Origin: Aculops lycopersici
Taxonomy: Eukaryota; Arthropoda; Arachnida; Trombidiformes; Eriophyidae
Assembly: GCA_015350385.1 (NCBI GenBank)
Contig: WNKI01000001.1
Location: 10,386,794-10,404,129 of the forward strand
Reading direction: 5' to 3'
Length of the DNA: 17,336 bases
In this document: positions 16,023-17,336 of the stretch, piece by piece
Layout: every line of letters begins with the position of its first letter
Position numbering within the stretch: the stretch's first letter is position 1
The notes under the pieces: generated by a model
What the model saw: the letters and a program-made list of their open reading frames with translations, nothing else
What the model was told of the DNA's origin: nothing
The model's database searches: none
Position numbers and translations under genes: made by a program

Positions 16023-16365
16023 CAGGGGCAGTGTTGGTATTGGTGTTGGTGTTACACTTGTGTGGTCGTCCAGTGTGATGGTCGCGCGATATGGAGCCAG
16101 GAATTTCGATTCAATTCCATGTCCAGTTTATGTTGTATCTCGGGCTCGAAACAAACTTTCTCCTCGCGCCTCCGAGTTTCCAGCTCCATTTCCAGTCTCA
16201 ATCTCAATCCCGGTCTGTGTTTCTCTCCTTCTCTCCGTCTCTTTTGCCCTCTGTTTGCCCCCAACGCTCCCCTGCACCTGCCTCCTTATAGGGCGCCCAC
16301 CAGCGACAAGCTAAGGCCAGCGAGCGACCCTATAGTCTGGTCTGCGTCGCATTGTTAGTGAGTGG

Positions 16366-16383
16366 CTCGCTCGCTCGCTCGCT
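16366..16383. repeat. (CTCG)n tetranucleotide run
   Basis: Four to five GCTC units directly after a GTGAGTGGC word and before CTTATAGGG. Confidence 0.88.
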
Positions 16384-16507
16384 TATAGGGATTGTTTTCG
16401 AGCTGTTTGTTTGCTTTGGCCGGCGGGCGCGTCGGCGGCCAGGGGGCGTGCCGGTCGCCTTGTCTGGCCGCTCTGGCCGCTGGAGTGGAATGGTGGCGGC
16501 ATGAGTA

Positions 16508-16530
16508 GCGGCGGCGGCGGCGGCGGCGGT
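16508..16530. repeat. (GGC)n microsatellite
   Basis: Seven uninterrupted GGC triplets, then GGT. Confidence 0.92.
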
Positions 16531-16816
16531 GGCAACAGAAGCCCTCGCACCGAAGACGGAGTGGCAACAACAATGTGGCGCTGATCGATCTATTTATCGG
16601 CTGTCAGACGCAAGCTGCCACTTGGGGCCACACGGGGCCAGAGTTACATGTTAATTGCGGCCGCCACTCGGCGAGTCTGGTGCCCCAGAGTCGAGCCGCT
16701 TGATTTAAAGCAGCGAGAGATGCGACTAGTTAGTGGGCAGGTTAATTTGGCTGCTCCTTTATGCAACTTGAAGACAAACGAGAGCAAAGCCTCCGTTTCG
16801 CTCGAGGGAGACGCCA

Positions 16817-16841
16817 GCGCCAATAGCAACAATATTGGCGC
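16817..16841. repeat. Hairpin, 9-bp perfect stem, 7-base loop
   Basis: GCGCCAATA (16817-16825) pairs with TATTGGCGC (16833-16841) around GCAACAA. Confidence 0.82.
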
Positions 16842-16990
16842 ACGCGAGCTAAGTGCTTTGTTTATATAGAGACAAAAAGGAGCTACAAAAGTCGAGGTAG
16901 CGGCAATAGAGTTTCTTGGCTTCACTTGTTTCCAATTGGACTCTTGTCTTCTGTTGTGGTATAGTAGTGTTGCCTTGTGGTTTCTGTGTT

Positions 16991-17032
16991 GAGGAGTAGG
17001 AGGAGGACGAGGAGGAGGAGGAGGAGGAGGAG
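16991..17032. repeat. (GGA)n microsatellite
   Basis: GAGGAGTAGGAGGAGGACGA followed by pure GGA triplets; a homopurine run on the plus strand. Confidence 0.93.
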
Positions 17033-17319
17033 CAAGCGAGATTCGGATTTAGATTGAAATTAAGACTGAAACTTGGAGTGGAAACTGAGGCTTGGAGTGA
17101 ATGCAAAACAAAGCGAGGAAACAAAGATCTCAGTGCAGATGCGAGGCCAACTGAGATGCAAGACAGAAGGACGCAACACTGAGCTTCGGGCGCCAAGACA
17201 AGCGACGCCAACAAACTCGACCAGCAAAATGCATTAAGTGAGCGAGACAACAACTAGCTTAATGTTTGCGCCTAATGAACTTGCTCTTTACACTGTGTAT
17301 ATTTGCACAAAACCAATAG

Positions 17320-17336
17320 TCTCTCTCTCTCTCTCT
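17320..17336. repeat. (CT)n microsatellite cut by the window end
   Basis: The CT run continues to the last base, so its true length is unknown. Confidence 0.85.

Larger units (their letters stand above)
13114..17336. other. Noncoding motif-rich tract, right end
   Basis: No supported gene. The longest ORF (14396-14965, minus, 189 codons) contains poly-Gln and poly-Ser runs from microsatellites and no domain. The stretch carries many short tandem arrays, the hairpins at 14169-14207, 15746-15790 and 16817-16841, and seven CGAGTGGC copies. A CT dinucleotide run is cut by the window end. Confidence 0.4.

Noticed and set aside
15830..16358. Leu/Pro, Cys/Tyr and Ala/Val-rich ORFs
   Set aside because: They come from the (GTTGCC)n hexamer array, which is open in three frames.
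3000..17336. Transposon or endogenous virus as source of the noncoding tract
   Set aside because: No reverse transcriptase, transposase, integrase or capsid-like ORF, no long terminal direct or inverted repeats, and no target-site duplication were seen. Old degraded elements cannot be excluded without a repeat library.

Overview
The window looks like nuclear DNA of an invertebrate animal, most likely an arthropod; a mite-like or other chelicerate or crustacean source is a guess. The grounds are a recognisable Rabenosyn-5 homologue, AATAAA polyadenylation signals instead of bacterial signals, standard-code ORFs with A-rich start contexts, and a long noncoding tract packed with microsatellites. 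I see no prokaryotic operon, rRNA, convincing tRNA, CRISPR array or transposase/polymerase ORF.

Region 1 (about 1-3,000) is compact and gene-bearing. Two plus-strand, apparently single-exon genes lie head to tail, about 280 bases apart. The first (312-1496, 394 codons) is not recognised with confidence. It has segments that resemble winged-helix/LOTUS-type folds and a Ser/Thr/Gly-rich tail. The second (1777-2787, 336 codons) is a clear, short Rabenosyn-5-type endosomal Rab effector: it has a FYVE zinc finger with all eight zinc ligands, a long loop between the third and fourth ligand pairs, and a C-terminal Rab-binding helical hairpin. AATAAA signals follow each gene. Apart from likely separate functions, nothing in the sequence ties the two products together.

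Region 2 (about 3,000-17,336) holds no convincing protein-coding gene. Nearly every long ORF there is a read-through of a trinucleotide or other short tandem repeat. The tract is visibly more GC-rich than region 1 and is built from a small vocabulary of recurring words: CGAGTGGC (16 copies by eye), TTGCGCAA (9 copies), CAACAAGTG (6 copies, all plus strand, in 2.6 kb), GGCGCC, GGCCGGCC and CAGGTG. It also carries at least nine short perfect or near-perfect hairpins, several drifting 7-bp tandem arrays and about thirty microsatellites. Several AG|GTRAGT donor-like sites and one ORF that ends at a GTAAGT (10601-10717) would fit the 5' exons and long first intron of a gene beyond the right edge, but that is inference.

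The most interesting signal is this word and hairpin structure of the noncoding tract. It is absent from the neighbouring 3 kb of coding DNA and could be a regulatory (enhancer-like) landscape, a genome-wide dispersed-motif phenomenon, or both. Motif counts are by eye and should be recomputed.
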